Of a stretch of 64,000 bases of DNA, positions 9,667 through 20,175 are shown piece after piece; the stretch's first letter is position 1; each line of letters begins with the position of its first letter. The stretch spans positions 43,591,598-43,655,597 of the forward strand of contig CM043962.1 in assembly GCA_014529385.2 (NCBI GenBank). Reading direction: 5' to 3'. The stretch is from Adiantum capillus-veneris. Taxonomy: Eukaryota > Streptophyta > Polypodiopsida > Polypodiales > Pteridaceae. Both the position numbers and the translations under genes were made by a program. A model generated the notes under the pieces. It had not been told where the DNA came from, made no database searches, and saw only the letters and a program-made list of their open reading frames with translations.

Positions 9667-12255
9667 GTATGTTTTGAGTTTCTTGTGCATGTTAGTGTTT
9701 CTTGTTACTGATTTGATACTCTTAATGTTAGATTTTGCTTTATATAGTATTGATTGAGTTTGTATTTTTTATCTCAAGCATTCAAGGTTTGAATGTAAAT
9801 AGTAAATTACTTGAGTTTTTGAATGGTGGATCTTTAGACTAAAACTATAACATTTAATACTCACAAAGACTTAATTACTTAAGAGCTTGAACTCAATAAG
9901 TTTTGGACCTTTTATCAATACCCCCTTGATATGATATATTAGATCGTAGCATGGTTAAATGGTGATGCTTGATAAATTGAACCTAGCTTAGACAGGTGCT
10001 GGAGCCTAAATTTAAACTAACCTTGCTAGAAGGGAGCTTATGTTTGGACTTTGAGAACTAGCATAAGTAATCAATTAGAGCATAGATTAGACATGTGGTG
10101 GTGGCCTTAGAGACCAAAATCTTAATGAGCTTGGAAAGGTAGTTAAGTACTGCAATTTACTTAGTTTTAGTACTCACTAAAGGCATAGCTTGACAAAAGG
10201 TGGACCTTACATGGATCCTAATTTCAAGAGGTGTGGTAGACCTTCAAACCAAGCTCATATAGCTTGGACATGTGGTGGACCTTGCATGGAGACTAGTTTA
10301 GACAAGTGTGGTACACCTTGTAACCAACACCCATTTGTTATATTAGCTTGGACAAGTGGTGGACCTTGCTTTTATGTTTCAATGGAGCATATTTTGGACA
10401 GGTGGTAGACCTTGTTTCTCTCCATGCTTCAATGGAGAGAAACATTAGCTTGGACAAGTGGTGGACCTTGCTTTTATGTTTTAAAGGAGCATATTTTGGA
10501 CAAGTGGTAGACATTGTTTCTCTCCATGGTTCAATGGAACCCACCTTAGACAAGTGAAGTACCTTGAAACCAAACCCCCATAATACAACCTACTAAATAG
10601 GTTGGAAAATTGGTGGGATATGAAACCATCCATGATAGAGCATAGTATAGGTGAAAACGTAGTGGTCCTTATATCAATTACCCATGCATAGCTTGGACAA
10701 GTGGTGGACCTTGATTCTCTCTATGTTTCAATGGATCCTATCTTGGACTAGAGATATATCTTACTTATTCCCATGCTTCAATGGATTGTAGCTTGGATAA
10801 GGAGTGGACCTTCAAATAAAACTCCACAGCATAGCATATATTAACAATTCATGGGTTTGATAGAGATTTTCTTGCCTATTCTGGAGAGTTGGTAGACCTT
10901 TATTCTCCATGCTTCAATGGATCTGAGGTTGGACAAGCGGAGCTGGAGAAGTGGTCAACCTTAAAATGAAACCTCCCATGCTACAACCCATCATAGATCG
11001 TATATGTAGTGGACCTTGAAACTCTTTTATGTCCCTAGCTTAGAGAAGCATTGCACTCTTAATTATCTCCATGCATGAAGGCAAGGTTGGACAAGTGGTG
11101 GACCTTCAAACCAGAATCTCTATGCAATAATAGGCAAGTGGTGGAGCTTGTTTTCTCCATGTTCCAATGGAGCCTAGCTTAGACAAACAATGGAGCTTGC
11201 TTCTCTCCATGTTTCAATGGATCCTAGCTTAGAAAAGTGGTGGAGCTTTGCTTCTCTCCATGTTCCAATGGACCATAGCTTAGACAAGTGGTAGACCTTG
11301 AAAAACACCCCCCGTATACAACATATTATGGGGTTTTCATGTTTCAATGGCACCTAGCTTGGACAAATGGTAGAGCTTGCTTCTCTTTATGTTTCAATGG
11401 ATCCAATCTTAGCCAAGTGGTGGACCTTGAAACAAGAATTTCCCCCCCCATGTACAACGTATTATGGGTTTTGAAAGCACTGGGAGAAAATAATAGCTTT
11501 GATAAGTGGTGGACCTTGCTTCTCTCCATGCTTCAATGGAGCCGAGGTTGGACACATGTTGGAGAGAAGATGGTTGCCCATGAAATAAGACCATGCATGC
11601 TATAATCAATCATATGTTGTACACATGGTGGACCTTGCAATTGTTTTATATGCCTAACTTGGACAAGTGGAGGACCCTTGATTACCTCCAAATATCAACA
11701 ACAAGCCAAGTTTGGACAAGTGTAGTACCACCAAAACAGAATCTCTATGCTACAATAGAGTATAGGTAGGACACGCGGTGAACCTTGATATCAAACCATC
11801 CATGCTACTAGGATGATAGGTTTCACATGTGGTGGAACCTTGTATCAATGTTCTATGTGTAGTTTTTGACTAGTGATAGACCTTGAAACTAATCCCTCTA
11901 GGCTACAAGAAAAAAGAGATGGATGAGGAGGCTAGACTACTTTTGTTGCATCAATGCATCCCATGTTACCACATATACTATAGGGTTCTTGGATAAGTGT
12001 TGGATCTTGTGTCAATGCTCCATGTCTAGCTTGGACAAGTGGTGGACCTTGGTTCTCTCTATGCTTCAAATGGGCAATAGATTGGAGACGCAGTGGCCTT
12101 TTTTTTCCAATGATTTTATTTTTTGGAAACCTTGGAGGCACCATGTAAGAGGCACTCTAAGTCTTCCATACAATGGACCTATTGGACTATAAAATAATGA
12201 TATCTTTCTTTGATATTGTCATTATTTTATGCATAATATTTTCTTCTTTTTGCAG
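9667..12255 (+). other. Intron 2 (2.59 kb), filled with the forward minisatellite
   Basis: Donor GTATGT at 9667 and acceptor ttctttttgcag ending at 12255. In the acidic-tract frame the upstream exon ends with one spare base and the next starts with two, so phases fit (phase 1). From about 9880 to 12080 the intron is minisatellite in the transcribed sense orientation, with units such as 'agcttggacaagtggtgg' and 'ctctccatgtttcaatgg'. I see no coding domain inside. Confidence 0.8.
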
Positions 12256-12811
12256 ACACAAAGGAGTTAAGTGATATAAAAACTAGATGTATTTCACACT
12301 ATGATTGGCATGAAGATCCTTTTGGGACACCAAATTTTCCTATTCCCAAAGATGTAATTTTCCATATTAACGGTGTGGATTTTGAAGTGCGACTTTCATG
12401 TATTGAAGGAGCTGGTTATGGGCTATTTGTGCATACTACCCTGGAAAGTGGTTTGACTATTCTAAACTATGGAGGGCATAAGTATAGATTTCAAGACTGG
12501 AAAAAGATATGCAAAATATTTTCAAGAGCTTATAAATATTCTCTTCTAGAGGATCCAAACATAGAAGAAGAGGAAGATCAATCATACATTATTGGTTGTG
12601 TAGAAGAAGGAAACGTGTCGGGCTATATAAATAGTTCTCACAGTACAAATTTCTGTCCCAACGTACGCTATACATTTGATCAAATTTTCCACCTTAGCAT
12701 AAATGCACCTCTTCACACATCAAGCCAGAAGAATATGGCCATGTATGCATTGAGACTATTTGTCAAGTTGAAGCAGGAGAAGAGTTGTTTGCTGACTATA
12801 ACTTTACTTGA
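12256..12811 (+). CDS. Exon 3: SET domain
   Basis: SET domains transfer methyl groups from S-adenosylmethionine to lysine, mostly on histones. The exon starts TKELSDIKTRCISHYDWHED. GAGYGLFVHTTLESGLTILN (near 12408-12467) matches the opening GxGxGLFA...IxxGxxIxxY. GNVSGYINSSHSTNFCPNV (near 12610-12665) corresponds to the (R/Y)INHSCxPN pseudoknot strand, with N and S altered. EAGEELFADYNF (12770-12805) matches the closing GEELTxDY motif, but only in a frame one base off the rest, followed at once by TGA (12809-12811). The frameshift lies near 12765. No post-SET cysteines are seen. Substrate unknown. Confidence 0.75.
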
Positions 12812-13453
12812 CATTGTAAAGTATTGTACATGGATGGAAATCTCAAGTACATGCATCATTTTCATTTTTCATGGATGAAATCTCAAGTGAATATAACATT
12901 TGATTATTGTTTAGTTTATTCTCAATGAGAATCTAAAGTGCTCTTATGCTTTGTGTGTTGTCTAACTTATTTGACTACCTTGGCCATAGAATCTTGATTC
13001 TACTCTAGATTTGTGATAAACCTTACCAAAATTTAATCAATTTCTAGGTTGGACAAGTGGTGGGGCTTCAAAAATTAGTGTCTTAAACAAGTGGAGTTAT
13101 CTTACTTGAATAAGTGGTGGCCTTTGAATCCAAATCTAAGCCAAATCTCTAATTGTTTGCTTGTAGTATAGGTTGGACATTTGGTGGACCTTGTATCCAT
13201 GTTTCCTCAACAAGGGTGGCTTTTAGTTTTCACTTTAAGTACTCATCTTTAATAAAGTGTAGGATGGAAAATGTTGAGTTAGTAGATTGTATTTTAGACA
13301 AGTGGTGTTTTCTGTACGAATGCTGAAAATGGTTGCAAGGATTCTAACAACGACTTTACCTTAAATAAATTTCTTACTAGGAGTTCTACTTATAAATATG
13401 GTGAATAAAATTCTAGTGGTTTTGAGATACCATTTGTGTGTGTGTTTTCTTAG
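12812..13453 (+). other. Spacer or intron between SET and NIF reading frames
   Basis: The stretch is AT-rich with forward minisatellite copies at about 13040-13200. It ends in a convincing acceptor (gtgttttcttag, ending 13453). It may be the intron of a NIF transcript whose first exon lies upstream, or may join the SET and NIF frames into one gene. Nothing in the sequence decides which. Confidence 0.5.
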
Positions 13454-13467
13454 ATTCACAAACTGAG

Positions 13468-14652
13468 ATGGATAATGCTCCTATGGCTCAATCAACAACT
13501 ATAGAATCCATAGATTCTATGGTTTCTAAAGTGCCCAAGATGGATGATATTTCTGTAATAGAGTATAGTGTTGTGCAACTTGAGCAAGCTTCCAATAATG
13601 AGAACCAAGAAATCGATGCTTCAAAAATGCAACATACATCAAAAGAGACTGAAAAGTCCACTCACGAGCTATTGCCAATTGGTACTACGTCATGTAGCGT
13701 AGATGTTGAGAAATCCATGCTTACAATTATATTGGATTTAAATGGTCTATTGTTGAAATGTTCCCCTCAACCATCCTCACACCACAACTCAGTGCAAATG
13801 GATTCAAAAAGATATATTATACTCAGGCCAGGTTGCATCCAATTCTTGAAGACTATTTTACAGAGGTTTAATGTTGCAATTTGGTCGACAGCTACTAGGA
13901 ATAATGTGTATCAAATCCTTGCAGCACTAAACAACTTAGCTGAGGATACATTGCCTTTCTTTGCAATTTGGTCGCAAGATGTTTGCTACACCGCTCAAAC
14001 TCAAAAATTGTTTAGACCCGACAATCCAAACGTTGAGGCAATGTTCAAGCCTCTAGCCAAAATTGCCATGGGGTTTGAATGTGATCCACAAAGAACAATG
14101 CTTATTGATGACTCTCCTTACAAGGGATGTATTTCACCAGCAAAAAATTGCATTTTTCCACCACAATTTGATGCTAAGAAGATGGTTGACAATATGCTCT
14201 TGGAAGAGCTACTGCCATACTTGATTCAGCTTGATGAGAGAAGGGATGTGCGTGATTTAATTGCTTCTAATCGTTATGGACAACCTATAGTGACAAATGA
14301 TAGTGAATACAAACAAATCATGGAGTATTGGAAGCAGAAAAATGATGTTTGGTCAGCTAAGGTGTTCTTTACAATAAGAATACCACCTGCAAAAGGTGAC
14401 AGAGATGAAACTATCATTGAAGATGCAAGTGACACAAGCCACCACAATGAAATGAGAAGAGCCCAAATACAAGAGATCTTGGCAAAGGAACGTACACCCA
14501 TTGAAAGCATGAAGGTGTCACAGTTGACCACTTTAGCTAGGCAATTGGGTTGTAACACAAAAGGAGTTTTGAAGGCAACCACAACAAAGGCTTATATAAA
14601 TAAGGTGAAAGCTAAGAACAATCTTCTAAGGCTGGATAGAAACCAACCCTAA
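13468..14652 (+). CDS. NIF/FCP1-type HAD phosphatase-like protein with SAP-like C-terminus
   Basis: An intact frame of 394 residues from ATG 13468; upstream in-frame codons reach back to the acceptor at 13453, so more N-terminal sequence may come from an earlier exon. Residues 1-80 are acidic and look disordered. The NIF (FCP1/SCP-like) HAD domain follows: motif I ILDLNGLLLKC (Asp90, Asn92), the strand YIILRPGCIQFLKTI, motif II VAIWSTATRNN, and the late acidic motif MLIDDSPYKG. Family members remove phosphate from serine, notably on the RNA polymerase II CTD. The second Asp of DxDG, the general acid, is Asn here, so activity may be weak or lost. The end, MKVSQLTTLARQLGCNTKG, resembles a SAP-type DNA-binding helix pair. 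No frame damage, unlike its neighbour. Confidence 0.82.
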   Translation: MDNAPMAQSTTIESIDSMVSKVPKMDDISVIEYSVVQLEQASNNENQEIDASKMQHTSKETEKSTHELLPIGTTSCSVDVEKSMLTIILDLNGLLLKCSPQPSSHHNSVQMDSKRYIILRPGCIQFLKTILQRFNVAIWSTATRNNVYQILAALNNLAEDTLPFFAIWSQDVCYTAQTQKLFRPDNPNVEAMFKPLAKIAMGFECDPQRTMLIDDSPYKGCISPAKNCIFPPQFDAKKMVDNMLLEELLPYLIQLDERRDVRDLIASNRYGQPIVTNDSEYKQIMEYWKQKNDVWSAKVFFTIRIPPAKGDRDETIIEDASDTSHHNEMRRAQIQEILAKERTPIESMKVSQLTTLARQLGCNTKGVLKATTTKAYINKVKAKNNLLRLDRNQP

Positions 14653-14653
14653 G

Positions 14654-14745
14654 GTACTAGTGACATGTCATATATTCTTGATACACATGCTTGAACACTC
14701 ATGTGCATGGTATCTAACAAATCTTCGTTTTATTCCTTCCTGCAG
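14654..14745 (+). other. Probable intron in the NIF 3' untranslated region
   Basis: The stop TAA is followed by G, then GTACTA. A clear acceptor ttccttcctgcag ends at 14745. The exon after it (about 14746-14930) is AT-rich and holds no coding potential, and is likely the 3' UTR. Confidence 0.55.
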
Positions 14746-15587
14746 GATCTTACAAAGGATACTACTAGATGGAGCTTAATCAATAGAGATTTTGATATTT
14801 TTGCTCAAAATAATGAAGCAGTCACCTACATTTTTTGTTTATCAATTTCTTGAGAGACTTTCTTTTAGTTTGTAATCATCAAATGAAATGAAAAGTATCC
14901 TTCTTATTAAGATTGCTGATCTTTTTCTTGTTCAAAACTTTCAGTTGTGATTTATAGTTTTGTTAGCATGAGATTGTGCTTTTTTAGTTTGAAAAAAACT
15001 GTCAAAGATCCAAGTCTTTTTCGCTTTACTTAAGTTATTAATTGTGAAAGATCCAAGTCGTTTTGCTTTACTTAAGTTATTGATTGTCTATGTAATAGTC
15101 CTTAAAACAATATCGGATGGATTTCTTGCTCCCATGTCTCACATTGGTCTTTAAGTAAGACAAGTGGTGACCTTGAAAGTATGGTCTCATATCTCGATCA
15201 AGTGAAGAGACATGAAGCTTAAATATCACTACTATGTATCTAGTGTTAAAATCCATCGAGACAAAGATACTAGAGTGCCAAATTGCAGTCTAGTTTAAGT
15301 GAAAATCCATTTGAGCTAAGGTAAAACTTATAGTGCCTCATTTTTCTAGGATTCTACCCCATCAAGGAAGTTAGAATCTAGCACAAACCAATTAAGACTC
15401 TTTTGGAGCCTAGATAGGACAATTCGTGGAACTTAAGAAACTTATTATTGAGTTAGAGTCTAGTTTAGATAAGCAAAAGATCTTCAAACCAGCACTTGAC
15501 CTTCTTACTATTCAATATTCAAAGTCCCTTGAGGCTAACAAATTACATACCTACTTGTAACCTAACTAATGAGTGATTATATAGATC
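14746..15587. other. NIF 3' flank and centre of array inversion
   Basis: AT-rich. A 45-bp segment 'gatccaagtc.ttttcgctttacttaagttatt' is tandemly duplicated near 15005-15085. A last forward minisatellite core (agacaagtggtgacctt) is at about 15158; by about 15640 cores are reversed. No gene seen. Confidence 0.6.
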
Positions 15588-15715
15588 TAAGCAAGTATAT
15601 ATAATGAGTCTTCAAACTAATAAACCAAAGGAAGAGAGTAGCAAGGTCCACTACTTGTCCAAGATCAGCTCTAGACAACATAGAAAGATGCTAGTTCTAC
15701 TAATTGTCTAATTAT
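15588..15715 (-). repeat. Inner end of the right inverted arm
   Basis: Reverse complement of 6787-6913, including 'tgttgtctagagctgatct' and 'tatacttgcttagatc'. Together they bracket 8.7 kb that holds both genes. Confidence 0.85.
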
Positions 15716-16332
15716 AGGCATGGAGAAATGATAGAAGGTTGACCACTTGTCCAACCTATCATCTCTAGTAAGATGGGAGGTTTGGCTTTAAGATTCACCA
15801 TGTAACCAACCTATACATCATTGTATTATGAAGAGTAGAAAAGCAAAGCTCCACCACTTGTCCAAGCTAGTTCTAAAATCCATATGGAGATAAGCAAGCT
15901 CCACCATTTGTCGAATCTCTCTTCCATTAAAACATGAAAAAACTCAGCTATGTTGTACAAGGGGGACTTTTTTCCAAGGTCCACCACTTGTCCAAGCTAG
16001 GATCCATTAAAACATGGAAATAAACAAAGCTCCACCACTCGTCCAACCTTTAGAGTTGCAAAGTGTATGGGTTGTCTAAACTAGGTATGGGAAACTATTT
16101 GAAGGTCCACCACTTGAAACATGGAGCGAAGCAAGCTCCACCATGTCTCCAATATGCTAGACTCCATTGAAACAACCTAAACCCATGATATTTTGTACAT
16201 AGGGGATGTACATTCAAGATCCACCACTTGTCCAACCTAGTATCCCTAGTAACTTCATAGGTTTGGTCTCAAGATTCACCACTTCTCCACTCTATGTCAT
16301 TGTATTAAAAGGGATTGGGTGTTAAGGTCCAC

Positions 16333-16775
16333 CACTTGTCCAACCTATAAGGTTATATCTTAAATGGTATCCTTTCTCGCCACTTGAAATGCCCATGATA
16401 TGTTTTACATGGGAGTTTTGTTTCAATGTCCGCCACTTGTCCAAGCTAACTCTATTGAAACATAGAGAGAACCAAAGGTCTACCACTTGTCCAAGCTAGG
16501 CTATATTGAAACATGAAGAGAAGGATGCTCCACCATTTCTCCAAGATATGCTTCATTGAAACATGGAGAGAAGCAAGCTCCACCATGTCTCCAAGCTAGG
16601 ATCCATTTAAATACCCTAAACCCATTTTATTTTGTACATGGGGGGTTTTATTTCAAGGCCCACCACTTGTCTAACCTATTATCCCTAGTAGCACGAGTGG
16701 TTTGGTCTCAAGATACACCACTTGTACACTCTATGTCATTATATTAAGAAGAACTATGTATTAAGGTCCACCACT
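16333..16775. repeat. Array segment duplicated at 18975-19419
   Basis: This roughly 443-bp stretch is almost identical to 18975-19419, about 2.64 kb away in direct orientation. They share private variants such as 'ttctcgccacttg', 'gttttgtttcaatgtccgcc' and 'gatccatttaaatacc', which other units lack. Confidence 0.9.
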
Positions 16776-19425
16776 TGTCCAACCTATAAGGTTATATCTT
16801 AAATGGTATCCTTTCTCACCACTTGAAATGCCCATGATATGTTTTACATGGGGGTTTCATTCCAAGGTCCACCACTTGTCCAAGCTAACTCTATTCAAAC
16901 ATAGAGAGAAGCAAAGGTCCACCACTTGTCCAAGCTAGCTCTATTCAAACATAGAGAGAAGCAAAGGTTCACCGCTTGTCAAAGCTAGGCTCCGTTGAAG
17001 CATGGAGAGAAGTAACGGTCCACCACTAGTCCAAGATAGGCTCCATTGAAACATGGAAAGAATCAAGATCTACCATGTCTCCAAGATGCTAGGCTCTATT
17101 GAAACACCCTAAAACCATGATATTTTGTACATGGGGTGTTTACATTCAAGGTATACCACTTCTCTAACGTATTATACCTAGTAGCATGAGTGGTTTGGTC
17201 TTAAGATTCACCACTTATCCACTCTATGTCATTATATTAAGAATAACTGGGTGTTAAGGTCCACCACTTGTCCAACCTATAAGGGTATATCTTAAATGGT
17301 ATCCGACTTCACCACTTGTCAAGGTCCATGACCACTGTTCCAACCTATAAGGTTATATCTTGAATGATATTTTTCCTCATCACTTGTAATGTCCATGCTA
17401 TGTTTTACAAAGGGGTTTTGTTCCAAGACCCACCACTTGTCCAAGCTAACTCTATTGAAACATAGAGAGAAGCAAAGGTCCACCACTAGTCCAAGATAGG
17501 CTCCATTGAAACATGGAGAGAAGGATGCACCACCATTTCTCCAAGATAGGTTCCATTGAAACATTGAGAGAAGCAATCTCCACCATGTCTCCAAGCTAGG
17601 CTCCATTGAAATACCCTAAACCCATAATTTTGTACATGAGGGGTTTACATTCGAGGTCCACCACTTGTCCAACCTATTATCCCTAGTAGCACGAGTGGTT
17701 TGGTCTCAAGATTCACTGCTTGTACACTCTATGTCATTATATTAAGAAGAACTATGTGTTAAGGTCCACCACTTGTGCAACCTATAAGGTTATATTTTAA
17801 ATGGTATCCTTTCTCACCACTTGAAATGCCCATGATATGTTTTACATGGGGGTTTCATTCCAAGGTCCACCACTGGTCCAAGCTAACTCTATTAAAACAT
17901 ATAGAGAAAGAAAGGTCCACCACTTGTCCAAGCTACGCTCATTGAAACATGGAGAGAAGGAACCTCCACTGTTTCTCCTAGATAGGCTCCATTGAAACAT
18001 GGAGAGAAATAAGCTCCACCATGTCTCCAAGTTGCTAGGCTCCATTGAAATACCCAATACCCATAATATTTTGTATATGGGGGGTTTACATTCAAGGTTC
18101 ACCACTTGTTCAACCTATTATCCCTAGTAGGTTTGGTCTCATGATTCACCACTTGTACACTCTATGTCATTATATTAAGAGGAATTTGGTGTTAAGGTCC
18201 ACCACTTGTCCAACCTATAATGTTATAGCTTGAATGGTATTTTTTCTCACCACTTGTAATGCCCATGACATGATTTACATGGGGGTTTTGTTCCAAGGTC
18301 CACCACTTGTCCAAGCTAAATCTATTGAAACATAGAGAGAAACAAAGGTCCACCACTTTTCCAAGCTAGGCTGCATTGAAACATGGACCTTAATACCAAA
18401 TTATTTCTAGTAGCATGAGTGATATTTTGTACATGGGGGGTTTACATTCAAGGTCCACCACTTGTCCAACCTATTTTCCCTAGTAGGTTTGGTCCCAAGT
18501 TCACCACTTATCCACTCTATGTCATTATATTAAGAATAATTGGGTGTTAAGGTCCACCACTTGTCCAACCTATAAGGTTATATATTGAATGGTATTTTTT
18601 CTCACCACTTGTAATGCCCGTGATATGTTTTACATGGGGGTTTTGTTCCAAGGTCCACCACTTTTCCAAGATAACTCTATTCAAACATAGAGAGAAACAA
18701 AGGTCCACCACTTGTCCAAGCTAGGCTCCATTGAAACATGGAGAGAATGATGCTCCACCATTTATCCAAGATAGGCTGCATTGAAACATGGAGAGAAGCA
18801 AGCTTTACCATGTTTCCAAGCTAGGCTCCATTGAAACACTCTAGGGGGTTTTATTTCAAGGCTCACCACTTGTTTAACCTATTATCCCTAGTGGCATGAG
18901 TGGTTTGGTTTCAAGATTCACCACTTGTACACTCTATGTCATTATATTAAGAAGAACAATGTGTTAAGGTCTACCACTTGTCCAACCTATAAGGTTATAT
19001 CTTAAATGGTATCCTTTCTCGCCACTTGAAATGCCCATGATATGTTTTACATGGGAGTTTTGTTTCAATGTCCGCCACTTGTCCAAGCTAACTCTATTGA
19101 AACATAGAGAGAACCAAAGGTCCACCACTTGTCCAAGCTAGACTATATTGAAACATGGAGAGAAGGATGCTCCACCATTTCTCCAAGATAGGCTTCATTG
19201 AAACATGGAGAGAAGCAAGCTTCACCATGTCTCCAAGCTAGGATCCATTTAAATACCGTAAACCCATTTTATTTTGTACATGGGGGGTTTTATTTCAAAG
19301 CCCACCACTTGTTTAACCTATTATCCCTAGTAGCACGAGTGGTTTGGTCTCAAGATACACCACTTGTACACTCTATGTCATTATATTAAGAAGAACTATG
19401 TATTAAGATCCACCACTTGTCCTTT

Positions 19426-19444
19426 TGGCGCCGCTGCCCGGGAA
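19426..19444 (+). other. Primer-binding site of A1
   Basis: TGGCGCCGCTGCCCGGGAA, similar to the TGGCGCC... PBS of plant Athila/Tat elements. The A2 equivalent is at 58058-58076 (minus) with CpG-to-CpA changes. Confidence 0.85.
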
Positions 19445-20151
19445 TGCCATACACTAAGCTTGAATGGCACTCTGTGCTTCTTTTGTGGTGCAATTTCAAT
19501 TGTAGGAAAGGTAAGGAAGGAGGGTGTGTGTGTTGAGAAGAGGGATTTGGTGTTATATTGTGTGTTTTTTTTGTTAATGGAGTTTTCAAAGGTACTGTGT
19601 TTATTCTTTGTGTACTAAGGTTCTTAGTTTTCTGTGTATAGTAAGTAGGAAGTAGATCTGTGAGAGTTAATAGAGTGTGTTAGTGTGTAACAGTAGGTGT
19701 ATTAGTTAGAAGTAGGTAGATAGAGTGTGCGTGTGCTCTTGCGTAGGCCGCGGCGACCTTATCCTTAAAAAAATAAAAAATAAATAAAAAAATTAATTAT
19801 TATTTTTTTGTAGGACCGGGATCGGGAATATCTCCCAGATCCAAGCCCAGACCCAAGCCCAAGCTCATGCTCAGGCCTAGGCTTCAATCGCCTTTTAAAA
19901 TTACGAATTTTAGCTTCACATGTAGCTAAAAATAGATTTTTTGAGGACCAACGGAACTTCAGATGCCCGAAAATTGTGCTATAAAGCACACAACGACCCT
20001 CTAAGTGATACGCTCGTTTTGAGCTATCACACACTTTAATAAAAAAAATCAAACATTAAAAAACATTAAAAAAACTTAAAAAACGTAAAAAACACGAGTG
20101 AAAACGGACGCTTAAAAAAGGTAAGCGGTTAACCTTCGAGGTTATTCGCCG
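19445..20151. other. A1 leader between PBS and gag
   Basis: The untranslated leader has a GT-rich part (19510-19750), an A/T run (19765-19810), and a pyrimidine-rich CCCAGACCCAAGCCCAAGC block near 19845-19870. A similar leader lies at 57310-58057 in A2. No gene. Confidence 0.6.
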
Positions 20152-20175
20152 ATGCTTGTAGGGTGCCAAAGGCAC

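Larger units (their letters stand above)
7012..12811 (+). pseudogene. ParB-like / N4-N6 methyltransferase-like / SET-domain gene, frame-broken
   Basis: Three exons with good splice sites (introns 8198-8281 and 9667-12255) join in consistent phase to give one protein of roughly 1,050 residues. The order is: N-terminal region, Lys/Ser-rich linker, ParB/Srx-like domain, a domain shaped like a permuted beta-class DNA methyltransferase, acidic Glu/Gln tract, SET domain, stop. ParB plus methyltransferase in one chain is a common phage and bacterial design; a SET domain is eukaryotic. The frame must shift by one base near 7025, 7815, 9540 and 12765 to read through, so this is either a young pseudogene or carries assembly indels. 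I know of no named plant gene with this layout. Confidence 0.7.
15588..19422 (-). repeat. Minisatellite array, reverse orientation (right arm)
   Basis: At least 40 copies of the core in reverse (AAGGTCCACCACTTGTCCAA) within a higher-order unit of roughly 340-490 bp. Each higher-order unit has marker segments 'caacctataaggttatatc', 'cccatgatatgttttacatg', 'tcattatattaagaa' and 'ttttgtacatgggggg'. Markers recur near 16345, 16785, 17275, 17775, 18215, 18560 and 18985. The array ends abruptly at 19422 against the PBS of element A1. Confidence 0.92.

Noticed and set aside
16556-19389. Paired 63-codon frames at 16556 and 19198
   Set aside because: They are the same array segment duplicated, not genes.
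15588-19422. Possible CRISPR array, because a short motif recurs many times
   Set aside because: Spacers are related to each other and of irregular length, the units form higher-order repeats, and the setting is a plant nuclear genome.
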